From assembly GCA_035236585.1 (NCBI GenBank), contig CP141139.1, positions 40,433,217 to 40,497,216 of the forward strand: a stretch of 64,000 bases of DNA, read 5' to 3'. The stretch comes from Warburgia ugandensis (Eukaryota > Streptophyta > Magnoliopsida > Canellales > Canellaceae). The notes beneath the pieces are model-generated. The model made no database searches. It saw only the letters and a program-made list of their open reading frames with translations, and was not told the DNA's origin. A program made the position numbers and the translations under genes. Positions 48,125 to 59,974 of the stretch are shown here, piece after piece; position 1 is the stretch's first letter; each line of letters opens with the position of its first letter.

Positions 48125-49905
48125 AAAATACCCATTTTTACAATTATATAATAATCCTACAAAATATGAAAATAACCCTAATTAGTGATGTTTATGTTAA
48201 AACAAGGGCTAAAACTTGCTAAATATAGAGGTATTATATGAAATAATTCTATGCTTATCAATTCCCAACCGATGTAAAATATTTTAGCAAATCATACGTC
48301 ATGAATCTAAACACATTCCCTTAGGCTAGGGAATTTCTCATATATAAATGCTACATCAAAGCCTAGATGAAGTGAGAAATGAGCAAGTGCTACTAGGATG
48401 TTCTTTTGTAAGTGACATGTGGCATAGGATCCTAGGTGCAAGGGGAAATGGACAAGGGTTGCTTAAGAGTTCCTTCAAAAGTAACACACTGCATTAGAAC
48501 CAAATTAAGTTGGAAGTAGGTAGGGGTTCTCGTAATCTTCTACATGTGTGCATGTAAAGAGACTCGCTTAGGAGAATAAGATTCATATTACCACATGGAA
48601 TATAGACACGTTGACATGTACAAGTATAGAGTTAGTAGACACAATGAAACATAGGAGAGCCAATATAACTCGTTCCTAAGAAACCAAGTGGTAAGGAGCT
48701 AAAACAAGAGAAACCAATGAGTATAAGCTATATTACATAGGAAACGACGATAATAGAAATGACATAGGTATAAGGAATTAAAGGATAATGTTGTAGACAT
48801 TTGAAAAACCAATGACAAAATTCTACTAATAAAACTTGTCCTAAGAGAGAAGATCACAAATGTTATGTGTATATATCCCACGGGTAGGGTTAGAAGATAG
48901 AATCAAGAAATAGTTATGGGAAGATATGGAATAGTATTTGAAATTCCTAACACATAAGGGATATTTATAGAAGTAGACTTAAATGGTGATGTTGGAAAAG
49001 AAAAGGAAGGATATGATAGGGTACGTGGAGGATATGTTGTTGGAGAAAGAAATGAGAAGTGAGAAGCTATCCTCAATTTTTCTTTGACATATAACCTAGC
49101 TTTAGCCAAACACATCCTTTAAGAAGAGGCATGGACACTTAATCTTTGAAACTAGATCATGTAAAAGCCAAATAGGCTTTTTCTATTTAGGAATACTAAA
49201 AGATCAATATGTGAGAATTGTAATGTGATATCATGTGAGAGTTTGAGCACACAACATAGGTTAATGGCTATGTGTATTTTACATTTAGACATAGAAGGAA
49301 GTAAATGAACTCAATAGGTGTTAAAAAACTTAAGTTGTAGAGCTTAAAAGGATGCAAGATAATATCATTCATGTAGAAGTTGATGGTGGAAGGAAAGTGG
49401 AATAATAAAACAGAAGTAAACACCATATAGACAATATGGCTAAGTCAATGAAGAAAGTGACAGAAGATGTTCTAAGAGTACCTAAAGGTAGAAGGCAATC
49501 AGTAAACTTGGTGGTGGAGTGGAAAAGTGCAAAAAGTTATTAAAGAGAAATGGGTGTGTTTTAAAGCATGGTATAGGACTAGGAATAACATAAACTTTGA
49601 TCAATATAATAATGCTAAAAAGGTTGCTAAGAGGGTAGTAAGTGATGCTAAGCTCAAGGCATATGATGATCTATATAATAGATTAGAGAAAAGAGAAGGT
49701 GAGAAAGATGTGTTCAAACTTGCAAAAATAAGAGAACTAAAGAGTAAGGGCATAGACCACATTCAATGTATAAAAGTAATGACAAATGGTACTAGTTAAA
49801 GACAACAAAATCAATCAAAGATGGGAAAGTTGCCTCATAAATTGCTAAATGACAATTTTTTTGAGAATATAGAGATTGAAAGGGCCGTAAATCCAAATAA
49901 CGTTA

Positions 49906-49908
<3 letters not shown>

Positions 49909-49946
<38 letters not shown>
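49909..49946. repeat. (TA)n microsatellite within the LINE
   Basis: An alternating TA run of about 38 bases inserted into the LINE region between the linker and RT. Confidence 0.95.
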
Positions 49947-49951
<5 letters not shown>

Positions 49952-51141
49952 CTGAAGTGAAAGATGCCTTGAAAAAGATGAAATCAGGAAAGGCTTTGAG
50001 GTTTGAAAATATATGGGAGATACTATAGTACGTCTGTTGATAGAGTTATTTAACAGGATTGTAAATCAAAGAAAATGTCAAATGAATAGAGGAAAAGCTC
50101 TAGCATTCTAATCTATAAGAATAAAGAAGACATACAAAATTACACTAATTATTATGGGTTCAAACTTATAATCCACATTATGGAACTTTGAGAAAAAGTG
50201 ATTGAGAATAAGTTACAACATGAGATGAGTTTTATCAGAAAACTAGTTTGGTTTCATACTTGGGAGGTCTACCATGGGAGCTATTTTCCTGATTAGACAA
50301 TTGATAGAGAAATATAGGAATAGGAGGAAGGACATCCACATGGTCTTTATTGGCTTAGAATAAGTTTATTATATGGTCCCCAGAGAGTTAATATGGTGAG
50401 TGTTAGGAGAAAATGGATTTTCACTAAGGTATATAGACATAATCAAGGATATATATGAGGAAGCGTTAATAAATGTTAAGACCACTAATAGAGAGACTAC
50501 TTATTTACATATCACTATAGGATTGTACTAAGGATTAGCATTGAGCCCATACCATTTCACATTAGTTATGGATGAGTTTACAAAATAGCTACACAAGAAG
50601 ATTCTATGGTGCATGTTTTTCACAAATGATATAGTTTTGGTTGATAAGAAAAGAGAGGGTATAAACACAAAGGTTGAGTTGTGCAGAGACACTATAGAAT
50701 TTACAGGATTTAAAATTAGCCAAAGTAAGGTAGAGTATAAGGAACGCAATTTTAGTAAGGAAAAGAGTGACAATGAAAATAACAATAAAGATTGATAACC
50801 AAGAAGTCCCCCCAAAAGACCACTTTCAATACTTGGGATCTATAATTCATTAGAGGGAGAGATTGAGAAGGATGTTACTCATAGAATCCAAGTGGATTGG
50901 ACTAAATGGATATGTGCTTCTAGAGTCTTATGTGATCAATAGATGTCCACTCTAACTAAAAGGAAAATTCTAAAGGATGGCTATGAGGCCGGCCATACTC
51001 TATGGATCAGTCTTAGGCAACTAAGAAACAAAATGTACATAGGATGAGCATAACTGAAATGAGGATGTTGAGATGGATGAGCAACAAGACAAAAATGATA
51101 GAATTAAAAATGAAAACATTAGAGAAAAATTATAAGTAGCA

Positions 51142-51146
51142 CCAAT
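51142..51146. other. Target duplication CCAAT, left
   Basis: CCAAT directly before TGTGGCGACCC at 51,147, repeated at 59,219-59,223 directly after TTGTTACA. Confidence 0.9.
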
Positions 51147-51529
51147 TGTGGCGACCCGGGTTTTTGAAATACATTTTTTTGTTATTTATTTTCAAATGGT
51201 GGTTGACCAATTTTGCAAACGTTTTGAAAACTTAAGCAGCGAAAAAAAAAAAAATCTTTGAAATTCTTTTCATAAAACCTGAATGCCACATTTCACTTAA
51301 ATATATATACATAATTTTGTGTACAACATATGTTTCCAACAAAACTCATTTTATTAAAATTACAAGATCGATCCAATGGTTCACATACACAGCCCCTTTA
51401 TTATATCTTATGTCCAAAATACACAAATCAAAATACAATCCAATCCTTTCACAAATATACACAGTCTTGATCAACAGTATGGTCTTCGTCTTCCCATATT
51501 GTATCCCTCCATTCTTTTCTTTATGTATC

Positions 51530-51567
51530 TGAGATATTGTAAACATTCAAACATTTACAATATCTCA
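51530..51567. repeat. Perfect 14-bp inverted repeat, 10-base loop
   Basis: TGAGATATTGTAAA (51,530-51,543) faces TTTACAATATCTCA (51,554-51,567). A clean hairpin within the LTR; no function assigned. Confidence 0.95.
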
Positions 51568-54274
51568 ATAATCTATGCTTGGTAGGGAATTCAAGAACAT
51601 ATGGAATTGTATAATACAAAAGTAAAGTATTCATAATCATCATATTCCATATGAATCACATAATTCAATTTCCATGAACCATACCATATATGATCATTCT
51701 ATCATAAAATATATCATGTAACATCTACTATGATAATTCCAAAACACTCACCACTATATCGTATGTATATATATACGGTCAAAAACTGTGAAAAATAGTC
51801 ATTATCTCAAACATCAATAATCATACTAAGATATACTGAGTTGATAAATCATCCAAACTTTTGTTGGAAAAATACTCCCTCATTAGGTTAGTATAGGCAT
51901 CTCACAATGGCATGCATCATATGCAAAATACTCAAGGACTATCATACTACAGTCTGATCAATACTAGCGCGCTCAGATAACTATCATGTTCACCGCTGAT
52001 ACCACAGAGGAAAATATTGTGTCACTGCCAATATGGGGAGATAGGACTTTCACAATGGGGCCTTCCCATAATTACCCCACCCAACTTTTGGCCTCTCTTT
52101 GGGCAAGGTATCATAATATCATCAAATTTCGGAAAGCGGGTGGCCAAACCCTCATAACTTTCCTAGCGTAGCCTCCATGCTTGTATTTAAAATACTTCTT
52201 GCACATCTCAAATGATCTATTTGTTTATATTATCATCCTTGTATTCAATATCCTCATACTAAGGATATAATTTCATTTCTAGATTTAGGGATCCTCATTT
52301 ACAATGAATGATACCCATGTTTATGTAAGTTTAGGGATTAATCATTTATTGTAAATGATCCCCATTTCCTTTAATTTGGTATTCATATACCAAATGTTAT
52401 TAAGTGTAAGGATACTCATTTGAGACAAATGATATCCATTATCATTATGTTCTTATCTAAGTTTAGGGGTAATCATAAATGATACGCATGTATTTATTAT
52501 GTATTCCATCCAATTTCAATAGTTATTTCAATCTCATATACTTGAATTATGATTCAAATGCAATTAAGCATTTTATCATTCTTAAGCATTATAATCTATG
52601 TATAACAACAATTCCATAGACCACAGGTCTTGTATTCTTAAAGTTCCACCTACCTTTATGTAGCGATCCATCCCTTCAGATCCTCCATGATTGACATATG
52701 TAATCTGTAAATTGTTTGTACAATTTTGGATAATCTCCTATTTATATTCCTTATCTAATCTTATCCTTTGATATAAAGGATCTAGATATGTCTTTGTGTT
52801 CCTATCATCCATTATAATCTATCTTCCTTAGATAGTATTTATCCTATTGATCAATAGATCTGACAGTTAGAATGATCTTCTAATCTTTTAGATCTAAGTA
52901 TTTTCTATCTCTAAGTCTTTATGTGTCCATCTCTTTGATCATGATCTTTCATAGATCCTTTGGTCAACAATCTATACTTGTTGATAAAGATCAAGGTCCT
53001 AGATTTTCTATCATCTAGTTCTTCTTTGATATAAGTTCAGTTATTTGATCATGCCTAAAGAGGATGATCCTAGTGTTGTTCCTTGAGTGATATTTGTCAA
53101 GGGTTTGGATTATCTAATCTAATGATCTAAATTTGTCTACAACATACATACATGGATACATAATAAAATACAACATTAGGATTCTTATTGTCCTTAATCA
53201 TTTAAGATCTCCTTATGGATCTTGTTTGATCTTGATTATCTTACTAACCATTTTTATTAAGATTAGATATTTTACAAACCTTTTATGATCTTATTCTTAT
53301 TAATCAACTAGTTAATGTTTTACTGGTTGAAGATAGCTTATTTGATCCTAAGTCTAGACTGCTCCTCTTATTTCCAATTGACTAAGGCTTACTAATTAAA
53401 CGGCTGAACACAAAGTGGTTACTTCAATCCTCATGTAAGAGGCATTTAGACCTCACAACGTCAATGGAAGGTAGGAGAAGAGCAAGGCTCTATTAGAAAA
53501 CCCCCTTAACCACCATATTTAGCATTCACTAGAGTGACCTTAGCTCAACCCTTCATAAGGTTCCTATGAGCATTTTAACCCTAAGTCCTCTTTCTAATTA
53601 ATTTTAATTAAGTCCATGAACATTTAAAATGTTATTCATGGGGTTTATTATTCTCCTAGTTTGGTCCAAGGATTTGATAATCCTTATATTGTCCTACTAA
53701 CTATAGCCCTTATTATCATTAAGTCCATGCCATTCATTCCATGTAAATGTCCTTCAACTCTATTTTTCATTTAATTACATTTTCAATGTAATTTACATAA
53801 TATAAGCATAAATAAATAAATCCAATAATTAAATCTACTAAGAAATAAAAGACATTTACAATATCATTCAATAATTAACATGCCAAAACTATTCATCATG
53901 ATCCAACAATCATATTTGATTTCTATTCATTTTTCATCCCATTTAGGGTTTAGATCTTGAGCTTTCATTTTCTTTTAGATCTAATACATTTTCTTAATGT
54001 GATTTTATCACTAGATCATTGATGCATCTCATCAAATGATCTGATCCTTCTTGATCCAACCGATCAAGAAGATCTTAAGTCATTTTATCCAATTTAAGGG
54101 CATATATCTTAATCTATCCCAAATTATCATCATCAAGTCCATCAATCCATATGATCATAACTTTATATCATCATTCAAATGCATCCACGCTATCCAACCA
54201 TCCTTGATCAAACTTATCAAGGAGATTACCATTCACTTTTATGGATTTTACTACTTTTAAGAGTCAAGATTGTT

Positions 54275-56293
54275 TGATGTTTTTCGCAAGTCCATAGGCT
54301 ATTGTGGTATAGCTAATGCAGGTACGAGTCAATCCCACAGGGACATGCTTTAAGAATTTGGAGTTTTTAATAAAATTTAATTATTTAAAATTAAAATTAA
54401 TTGGAAAAAATTAATAGAAAGAAATTAGACTTCATCTTCAATTTAACAGTGAAATTCCAGAGGTCTAATTCCAGAAAGAATAGAAAAGAAAACAATAAAA
54501 CCTTAACTAAACTAAAATTAGAAAAAATTAAAAAATCTAATTCCCTATCTTAAGGCTATCTAATTTCTTCACTTCTGGTATTCCAAATTTTGATCAAACT
54601 CTATCAATATATTCAACATGTCATGGATTAATGATCTAATGGATGAATTTATCAGATTCATCAAATTTTTAGAGATCTAATCTAATTAAAGAATTTAATA
54701 ATTAATAGCTTAGATCTATTTTTAGAACCCAAATTGAAGATCAAGAACAATAATTAAACTAGAAACTATCCTAAAAACACATTATAAATTTTAATTAAAA
54801 TTCTAAATTAAAAAAGACAAGAAATAAGAGTTTTTCCTTAGTTAAACCAGAGCCTTTGATTTGGTTAAACAAGAATAGATAAGATAGTTCCTAGATTAAC
54901 TATGGAATAACACAGAATGCGAATAACCAAAACAAAAATAACATAAAATGTGAATAGTAACAGTAACAGGACAGAACATGTAATTTGAAATATTCTAATA
55001 AGGGCAAAATTGGAATTTTCCCCAAAACTTCCTTAAAAATTCCATAGACTCCAAATCCACTGGAGAAGATGACTTTGCTAAAGAAGATCCTCGAAAATGA
55101 TGAGATGTGCAGACGGCTAGGCGTCGTCCTGTTCTGGGTTCGTGCCTGGTTGATGAAGATCTGAGCTGAGGCTTGATGAGGTGTCGATGACTAAGCATGC
55201 TAGCCGGTGGAGGGTTGGAAGCAGAGGAGCCTGGACATCGTCTAATGCAGCAAGAGAGAGAGAGAGCTGGAGAGAATTAGGCATTGACTGGCAGATAGGT
55301 GGAAATGGAGAGATGGGAAACAAGTGAGACTTCTAATCTAGGCATCCTCTGGGCTTTGGAATCGACAACCGACTTGGATGAAAGGTTGCCTAGTGGAGTT
55401 GGGTATCGGGTCTAGTGTGGCTAGTAGAGAGGGTAGCTATGAAAAACCTGGAAAGGAAAGTGGTGTGGTTAGGTGGAAAAGATGAGCAGAGTGTCTGGCG
55501 GTGCTAGGTTGGGCTGGAAGTGGAGACGGTACAGAGATGGAAGAGTGGAGCGTGAGTTGGGATGGCCGATGAATTGGGTCTGATGGGAGCAGAGTGAATT
55601 AAAAGGTGATAGAAAAAAGGATTAGGAGTGAGAGAAGGAGGTAGACTAGGTAGGAGATTTGAGGAAGATAAAGGTGTGAACAGACATGGGGATCTGGGTT
55701 GATGTGGTGAAGCAGATGGAAACTGGTAAGGTGGTGGATGAAAAAAATAGCACAATGAAAAGTAAGGAAAAAGAAAGTCTAAAAGGAATGCAAAGCAAAC
55801 AAAGGAAAAACAAACCAGAACTCCCAAAAAAACCTCTTTTCCAACTCCCATAGTTCCCTCTTTATAAGTTTTCATCCCTCCTAATTCTACTCTACCTCTT
55901 TCCTTTAAGATTTAGTTTCCTATTAGGACACTTTCTCCTCTTCCAAATTAGGACTCCTCTTCCATTAGAAAACCTTCTTCTTTTAGGAACCCTTCATCCC
56001 TTACCTTACTAATCTTCAAACCGATCTGCATCGTTGAAATTAAATCTGAGCCATCCAACCCTCCTTTAGTTGATCTATAAGGCCAAAGACTATATTAGAG
56101 TCATCTAAACTGTATATTAAGCATCCACTTAGTTCAATTGATCATCTGGCTGCTAATTTTGACAATTTATGGTTGGATGGTCAATTTGAGCTAATTTTTA
56201 TATTTTATCCAAAAATTACTAAATTAATGAGTTAGATGGTCCAATTAAATGCTAACGTAGGGGTTTTTTAGCCAAAATTAAACACTTAACACA
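54275..56293 (-). repeat. LTR of the nested Athila-like fragment
   Basis: 2,019 bp, minus-strand reading TGTGTTAAGTGTTTAATT to AAAAACATCA, immediately after the purine tract. The inner part around 55,000-55,880 is GC-richer with purine tracts. Similar at its edge to the LTR at 43,281. Confidence 0.75.
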
Positions 56294-58081
56294 CTCCCCA
56301 ACCAGCATTTTGCTAGTCCTGAGCAAAACATGCAGAAAACTATTTTACACAAAACTAATACATTGTGCCACTTTCGTAGGTACTCATGATTGCACTTTGC
56401 ACATGCAACAAGCCCTTGACCCCCTAGGTTACCCCAAATGGATGAGTTAGGCCTTATGAGAATTTGCAGTGAATATACCCACAAAATTTAATAAGGTTGA
56501 GTCCTTTGTTTTATCTCAGAGAATCCTCATTTATTAGCAATTTTACTAGTTTTTCACAACTTAATGAAGAGGATTTTACAATTTTACATATCATACACAT
56601 ATTAAAGATATTTTACTTGAGCTATTTCTCAGAGTGCATATGTGTGTATAGCCACATCAATCTTGACTTTTAACTGGATATGCTTACATTCTATTGGAAG
56701 TATGCCTTGACCTCAAATCCTCACTAGTATCCGTTCAGAAATAAAACTCTCAGATAAGGGGTTTAAACATATTTCTCTCATTATGTGACCAAATCCAACA
56801 AGCTAAGGGTTCACATAATTCTTTTAAATGCTCATGAGACAAAGGAAAGTGATCCATAAGAGTAGATGTTATCGCCAAGAATATTAGGGGTCTTTTACCT
56901 TAATTCTTTCTTTTTATCTCCTCTTTAAGGTTATGTCCACCTAAGATCAATAGGTCTTTAACTAGGACAAAATATAGGCTTATGACAAGTTTAAAAAAGA
57001 AAGGTATAAAGATTTTAAAGGTTCAAAATTGAGTAAATGTCTTCAATGAATATCTGCTAGGACAACTTTTCTTTTGGGTTTGTACTTGAAGTGAATTTCT
57101 CGTTCAGATTTTGGTCTTTCTTTTTTAATTTTTTTTTCCTTTTCTTTTTCTTCTTCGGAAGAAAGACAACTAATTTTTTCTCACTTCTTTAACTTTTTGT
57201 CCTATTTTTGAATTTTTTCTACTCTACTCATTTTGAAGATGGGTAGTAGTTATTTATTTTACTAAGTTATTATGGGTTAAGGTGAGTGGGGTAAGAAAGA
57301 AAAGGCTTAATAATAGGCTCAAAAGACTAACTAGTGGTATAATATATTGAGTAGGCTTTATGTTTCTGTGCTGAGCAAAGATTGCTTATATCATTTCCTA
57401 GGTTTCCTAAAGCCTATCAGATTCAATAAATTTCTAGAATTCAAGCCATTAGTCCTATTTATTCTTGATGTTTAACCAAAACAACGATAATAGGATCACA
57501 CCAATATATGTATACCGAAGAATTTATGGAATTACTTGTAACTATCTAAAAGAAGATAGTCTCAAACTCTCACTATGTTATAGGTCTCCACTGATTTTCC
57601 TCAAGGTCTCTAAGTCATACCTCTATATTAGTCTTGATTATGTGTTGTGTGTAAATGGTTTCTGAGAATTAACTTTCATAAAATACTTCAACACATGAAT
57701 GATATGCAAAACTAATCATATACATTCCCATTAAGAGGTGAAAATAGTATATGTACTAAATTCTAAACATCAAGTTCTCATCACAGTAAGGGAACTCTAC
57801 TTTAAAATAAAAAATAAAAAAAATCAAATATTTTTTCAAAAAAATTTCAAAAATTTATTTTTAACTCAAGAAAATTCAAAATCTCTATATGCATCTACAC
57901 CCCCCAACCTAAATGAAACATTGTCCCCAATGTTTGAAAACATAGGATTCTATATAGAAGTTGAGTGATGTAGACTCTAAACCCTTGGGTTGCCTCCCAA
58001 TAAGCGCTAAGTTTAACGTCTTCAACCAGACGTAATGATGAGTGCAATGATGAAATGTTGCAAGGCTCTTAAAGTGGTAAT

Positions 58082-58558
58082 CTAAGGTGGATCATGATCT
58101 TCAAGTGTCTCTAAAAGTGTCTCATCAATTTCAAGGTCAAGCAGTTCTAGGAAAGGTTTTAACCTTTGACCATTGACCTTTTGGATTTCTCCATCTTTTT
58201 CAATCTCGATGGCCCCATGAGGATAGATTGTGCATACTATATAAGGTATGGTCCATCTAGATCTAAATTTTTCTGGGAATAGATGCAATCTAGATTTATA
58301 TAGTAAAACCTTTTGACCTAGTGTGAAGGATTTTCTTAAAATATGTATATCATGTACAACCTTCATTCAGTCTTTGTACAATTGTATAGACTCATATGCT
58401 CCTTTCTTCAATTCTTCCAAGTCATTGAGTTTGAGTTTTCTATGGGTTCCAACAAAATCTAAGTTAAAATTTAGCTTTTTAATAGCCCAATATGCCTTGT
58501 GCTCTAACTCTACTAGTAAGTGGCAGGCCTTTCCATAGACCAAGCAGTAGGGTGACAT
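58082..58558 (-). mobile_element. Athila-like integrase C-terminal remnant
   Basis: Reads [50 protein letters not shown], then [25 protein letters not shown] and [12 protein letters not shown]. This is the standard end of the Athila integrase, in two adjacent open stretches. It is the best preserved coding piece of any LTR element in the window, suggesting this fragment is younger than the large Athila-like element at 18,256-48,260. Confidence 0.88.
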
Positions 58559-59223
58559 TCTTATAAGGGTTTTATATACTATACGATAAACTTATAAAGT
58601 GTCAATAAGTCTCAAAGACTAGTCTTTCCTATTTGGATTGACTATCTTTTCTATAATCCACTTTATTTCCCTATTGGATACCTTTACTTGACCACTAATC
58701 TCAGAGTGGTATGGGGTAGCTATCCTAGGGTTCAGGGTTCAGATCTCCACTAGTAGTTAGTAGTGGTTTAACTCATGATTACATATTTTCTGGCTGTTGA
58801 ATCCATTTGTGGGCCCCACGGAGGTGTGAAAGGACCATTTGCCTTTTATGGAGATAATTCTGTTTTATTCTCCTGAACTCGGAATTGAATGTACTTAGTG
58901 GCATTGGAATCGTATTTCTAAGTACATTCTAAATATTATTATTTTAGGTCTCAATTATGAGTAAAATTACTATTTTAGCCTTCTATTCATAAAAATAAAG
59001 AAAAATAAGGCTTTTCCATATGGACTCAGAATTTAACATACTTACAGTCATTCTGATCAGTTTTTCAAGTACATTACAAATATCCAAGTTTTAAGTCTTG
59101 ATTTTATTTTTATAAAGAAATAATTTTTCTGGAACTCAAAGTTCCAGTTCCACTTTTAAAATTTCAACTTTTAATTTTTAATAATTTAATTATATTCATA
59201 AAATTTTGGGTTGTTACACCAAT

Positions 59224-59510
59224 AGGTATCAAGATAAGGGGTGGTAGATTTTAGACAATTTGGACATGTCCAATGGAGACCAAAAATGGCTTCGATTAGA
59301 AGGACTGAGTTAATTTAAGTCAAAGGCTCTAAGAAGGCAAGGGGAAGGCCCAAAAGGATGTGGATAGAAGTGGTAAGAAAAGATTTAAAAACTTTTGAAC
59401 TAAATGAAGCCATGATGACAATTGATAGAGAAGAATGGAGGAACAAGATTTATGTACCCGACCCCCAATTGGGACAAGGTTTTGATTATCCTGATGAAAT
59501 TAAGTGAGGT
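59224..59510 (+). mobile_element. RTE-clade LINE, 3' end
   Basis: Direct continuation of the LINE interrupted at 51,146. Reads LRLEGLS-like sequence, KKARGRPKRMWIEVVRKDLK (59,332-59,391), then DREEWRNKIYVPDPQLG, the classic end of plant RTE LINEs. An upstream LRWFGHVQRRP-type stretch is present in decayed form near 59,250-59,280. No long A-tail is seen; the 3' edge near 59,510 is estimated. Confidence 0.88.
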
Positions 59511-59974
59511 TCACACACTGGTTAGCAAATGATCTTAACTCTTAGGTCCGTTAAGAATTTACATGATTTACTTTTAAACTTCCTAAGTGATCCATTTTTC
59601 TTTGCAATATACTAACTAAAAGATCATTTAATAGATAAGAGCTGAATTCTATGTGTCATCTCTTGCCAACAACCTGTGCTAAAAGAAGGCACATCTGATT
59701 TAAGGATCCATTATGGTTATATCTCTCAGATGATTGATTATTTGAAACATTCATCATTTGAAACAGAATGTGGATAGGTGATACCTCGAAAATCTTCTCC
59801 GATGGATTGAATTGATACTATAAGTTCTTAAGTTATTTTATCATTGGTTTTTATTGTCTAAGCCATCTAGTATATCTATGGAAAATTGCAATGGTTAGGG
59901 GTCACTCAAGGGAGAAGCTTTTTGGTGCATGGGCAGCTTGAATCACCACACTGCTTTAGCATAGTAGAAGTCTA
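59511..59974. other. Intergenic stretch, nothing recognised
   Basis: AT-rich DNA between the LINE end and the MITE. No gene, repeat or motif could be supported. Confidence 0.5.

Larger units (their letters stand above)
18256..48260 (-). mobile_element. Athila-like Ty3/gypsy element, broken and interrupted by three insertions
   Basis: Reading on the minus strand from 48,260 down: 5' LTR (48,260-43,281, interrupted), primer-binding site (43,280-43,263), leader (43,262-42,710 and 31,862-30,998), gag with zinc-knuckle region (30,997 to about 29,560), protease (about 29,350-28,986, continuing at 19,969), and reverse transcriptase into RNase H (about 19,504-18,256). The sequence on either side of each insertion continues the same element. 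Net length without insertions is about 7-8 kb. The integrase region and 3' LTR are not present in recognisable form. The element is old and carries many breaks. The Athila assignment rests on the gag, protease and polymerase style and on the primer site. Confidence 0.8.
43281..48260 (-). mobile_element. 5' LTR of the Athila-like element, split by a solo LTR
   Basis: The inner edge TGATGTG at 43,281 parallels TGATGTTTTTCGCAAG at 54,275, and both are followed by a stretch ending AGTCAATCC near a tRNA-primed junction. The outer edge is placed at TTATCA (48,260). Removing the solo LTR at 44,988-48,124 leaves about 1.84 kb, close to the 2.02 kb of the LTR at 54,275-56,293. The outer edge is tentative. 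Confidence 0.5.
48380..51146 (+). mobile_element. RTE-clade LINE, 5' and middle part
   Basis: Non-LTR retrotransposon of the plant RTE type. Endonuclease region (about 48,500-49,280): LKDNVVDI, ILLIKLVL, IFIEVDLNGDVGKEKEGYDR, VVGERN, then ESLSTQHRLMAM. Linker to RT (49,527-49,796): AKLKAYDDLYNRLEKREGEK followed by KLAKIREL. RT region (about 49,940-50,800): ALKKMKSGKA, the LIELFNRIVNQRK stretch, the GFKL...IENKLQHEM segment, and the active-site block reading MFFTNDIVLVDKKREG at about 50,611-50,660, where family members have FADD; the first aspartate region is therefore altered. Many stops and frame changes, and a TA microsatellite (49,909-49,946), show it is dead. It is interrupted at 51,146 by an LTR and resumes at 59,224. 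Confidence 0.88.
54275..58740 (-). mobile_element. 3' part of an Athila-like element nested in the LTR
   Basis: Minus strand, from high to low coordinates: integrase end (58,558-58,082), 3' untranslated region, purine tract GGTTGGGGAG (plus-strand complement at about 56,294-56,303), then the 3' LTR (56,293-54,275). The upstream half of the element is not present. The right edge near 58,740 is where LTR-type sequence of the host element seems to resume; it is approximate. Fossil. Confidence 0.78.
51147..59218 (-). mobile_element. LTR inserted in the LINE, itself holding an Athila-like fragment
   Basis: Begins TGTGGCGACCCGGG and ends GGGTTGTTACA, with CCAAT on both sides. In minus-strand reading it starts TGTAACAACCC and ends GGGTCGCCACA. 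Related in ends and layout to the solo LTR at 44,988-48,124. With the inner insertion (54,275 to about 58,740) removed it is about 3.6 kb, a size fitting a solo LTR. No internal gag or pol of its own family was seen. Fossil. Confidence 0.82.

Noticed and set aside
48261-48266. A purine-rich complement (GGTTGGGAAT) just outside the Athila-like LTR edge, resembling a polypurine tract
   Set aside because: The LTR here is the 5' one, judged by the primer site at its inner edge, and no element interior was recognised on the outer side. Probably chance, and the LTR edge is itself tentative.
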